Shown one piece after another: positions 4,939 through 5,450 of a DNA stretch of 5,450 nt. Every line of letters begins with the position of its first letter. Position 1 is the first letter of the stretch. The notes below the pieces were generated by a model. That model worked only from the letters and a program-made list of their open reading frames with translations. It was not told where the DNA came from and ran no database searches. Origin of the DNA: Sporichthyaceae bacterium (lineage in GTDB: Bacteria; Actinomycetota; Actinomycetes; JACCUZ01); the NCBI GenBank assembly GCA_013698395.1, contig JACCUZ010000282.1, positions 1 through 5,450 of the forward strand, written 5' to 3'. The translations under genes and the position numbers were made by a program.

Positions 4939-5421
4939 ATGGCTACCCTTCAGGACCAGTACATCAGCGCGGTTCGCCAGTCCCAGGACACCTGGGTCGG
5001 CGTCGTGGACACCTTCACCGAGGGCCTGCAGAAGTCCTTCGCCCTGCCGGGAGCGACCCCGTTCGACGTCGTCGACCCGTCGGCGGCGATCGACCAGGTC
5101 TTCGACTTCTGGGGCAAGACGCTCGAGGTACAGCGCGATGTCTCGAAGCAGTTCGCCGGCCTGACCCTCGCGGTCGCCGAGAAGGCCCGCACCCAGGCCG
5201 AGTCGGTCGGTGCTGCAGTCCGCGAGCAGGCCGAGTCGGCCGTGCGTGCGGTGCGCGAGCAGGCCGAGTCGGCCCAGGAGATCGTGCGCGAGCAGGCTGC
5301 CCACAAGTACGCCGACCTGACGAAGGCCGAGCTGCAGGACGAGCTCGCCCGTCGCGACCTGCCGAAGACCGGCAACGTCGACGAGCTTCGCGAGCGCCTG
5401 ATCGCAGACGACCAGAAGTAA
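4939..5421 (+). CDS. Phasin-like protein with 11-residue helical repeats and C-terminal SAP-like domain
   Basis: The protein has 160 residues and no signal peptide or transmembrane segment. Residues 1-75 are the core shared with the upstream paralogue: QDQY at 5-8, SQD at 15-17, IDQVFDF at 51-57 and LEVQR at 62-66. Residues 84-121 are four consecutive 11-residue units with R-x-Q-A-(E/A) starting at Arg84, Arg95, Arg106 and Arg117, predicting a long amphipathic helix or hendecad coiled coil. Residues 124-155 look like a SAP domain: YADLTKAELQDEL, then ARRDLPKTGN, then VDELRERL. The leucine spacing and the central Gly-Asn turn fit the family, although the usual Gly after the Arg pair is Asp140. 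SAP domains bind DNA, often AT-rich. The expected role is an abundant PHA-granule surface protein that also contacts the nucleoid. The granule association comes from context, and the DNA contact from the domain match by eye. It has its own promoter and is complete. Confidence 0.8.
   Translation: MATLQDQYISAVRQSQDTWVGVVDTFTEGLQKSFALPGATPFDVVDPSAAIDQVFDFWGKTLEVQRDVSKQFAGLTLAVAEKARTQAESVGAAVREQAESAVRAVREQAESAQEIVREQAAHKYADLTKAELQDELARRDLPKTGNVDELRERLIADDQK
5188..5301 (+). repeat. In-frame 33-bp tandem repeat encoding the 11-residue units
   Basis: Related units begin at 5188, 5221, 5254 and 5287, exactly 33 bp apart. Units two and three share 21 identical bases (5221-5241 and 5254-5274); the first is more diverged and the fourth is partial. 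The identity at DNA level suggests recent unit duplication or gene conversion, although biased codon use also contributes. Confidence 0.85.
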
Positions 5422-5450
5422 GCACCAGAGTCGCAAGGGCCGGGCAGCAC

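Noticed and set aside
5188..5301. Possible CRISPR or non-coding tandem repeat
   Set aside because: The 33-bp period is contiguous, without unique spacers, and stays in frame as an 11-residue protein repeat.
4924..5436. Long minus-strand open frames antisense to the second phasin-like gene
   Set aside because: They are mirror products of the repeated GC-rich codons. There is no convincing start signal, while the sense gene has a promoter, a ribosome-binding site and a paralogue.
5422..5450. Terminator after the second phasin-like gene
   Set aside because: Only 29 bases remain in the window, and they show no stem of useful length and no T-run.

Overview
The window is from a high-GC bacterium, almost certainly an actinomycete (Actinomycetota). 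The evidence is the strong G/C bias at third codon positions, the actinobacterial style of the thiolase and regulator sequences, and a flanking fragment that looks like the end of an actinobacterial protein O-mannosyltransferase. I cannot name a genus. The locus is dedicated to polyhydroxyalkanoate (PHA, probably polyhydroxybutyrate) storage granules.

Layout: positions 2-136 (+) hold the last 44 codons of a membrane protein, probably the mannosyltransferase. It converges on a three-gene biosynthetic operon on the minus strand. In transcription order this is phaA (beta-ketothiolase, 3892-2708), phaB (acetoacetyl-CoA reductase, 2657-1917) and phaC (PHA synthase, 1870-152). The gaps are about 50 and 46 nt. 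All expected catalytic residues are present: thiolase Cys88/His349/Cys379, reductase Asn113/Ser141/Tyr154/Lys158 and synthase Cys312/Asp467/His495. The operon therefore encodes the full route from acetyl-CoA to polymer.

A 183-nt divergent intergenic region (3893-4075) holds several dyad and tandem repeats. On the other side, on the plus strand, lie a small XRE-type helix-turn-helix regulator (4076-4465) and two tandem paralogous phasin-like genes (4502-4861 and 4939-5421). The second phasin-like gene has its own strong-looking promoter, with a perfect TTGACA -35 box.

The most interesting part is the C-terminal ends of the two granule proteins. They share an N-terminal phasin-like core and then diverge. 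The first ends in a short Lys/Arg-rich, acid-free tail. The second carries four consecutive 11-residue helical repeats (33-bp periodicity in the DNA) followed by a SAP-like putative DNA-binding domain. Together with an HTH regulator of the type that, from memory, sits next to hbhA in mycobacteria, this suggests a PHA-granule system that coats the granule, may tether it to the nucleoid, and feeds back on transcription. It would parallel PhaM/PhaF in proteobacteria and the MLDS/MLDSR lipid-droplet system in Rhodococcus. The enzymes and architecture are read directly from the sequence; tethering and feedback are inference.
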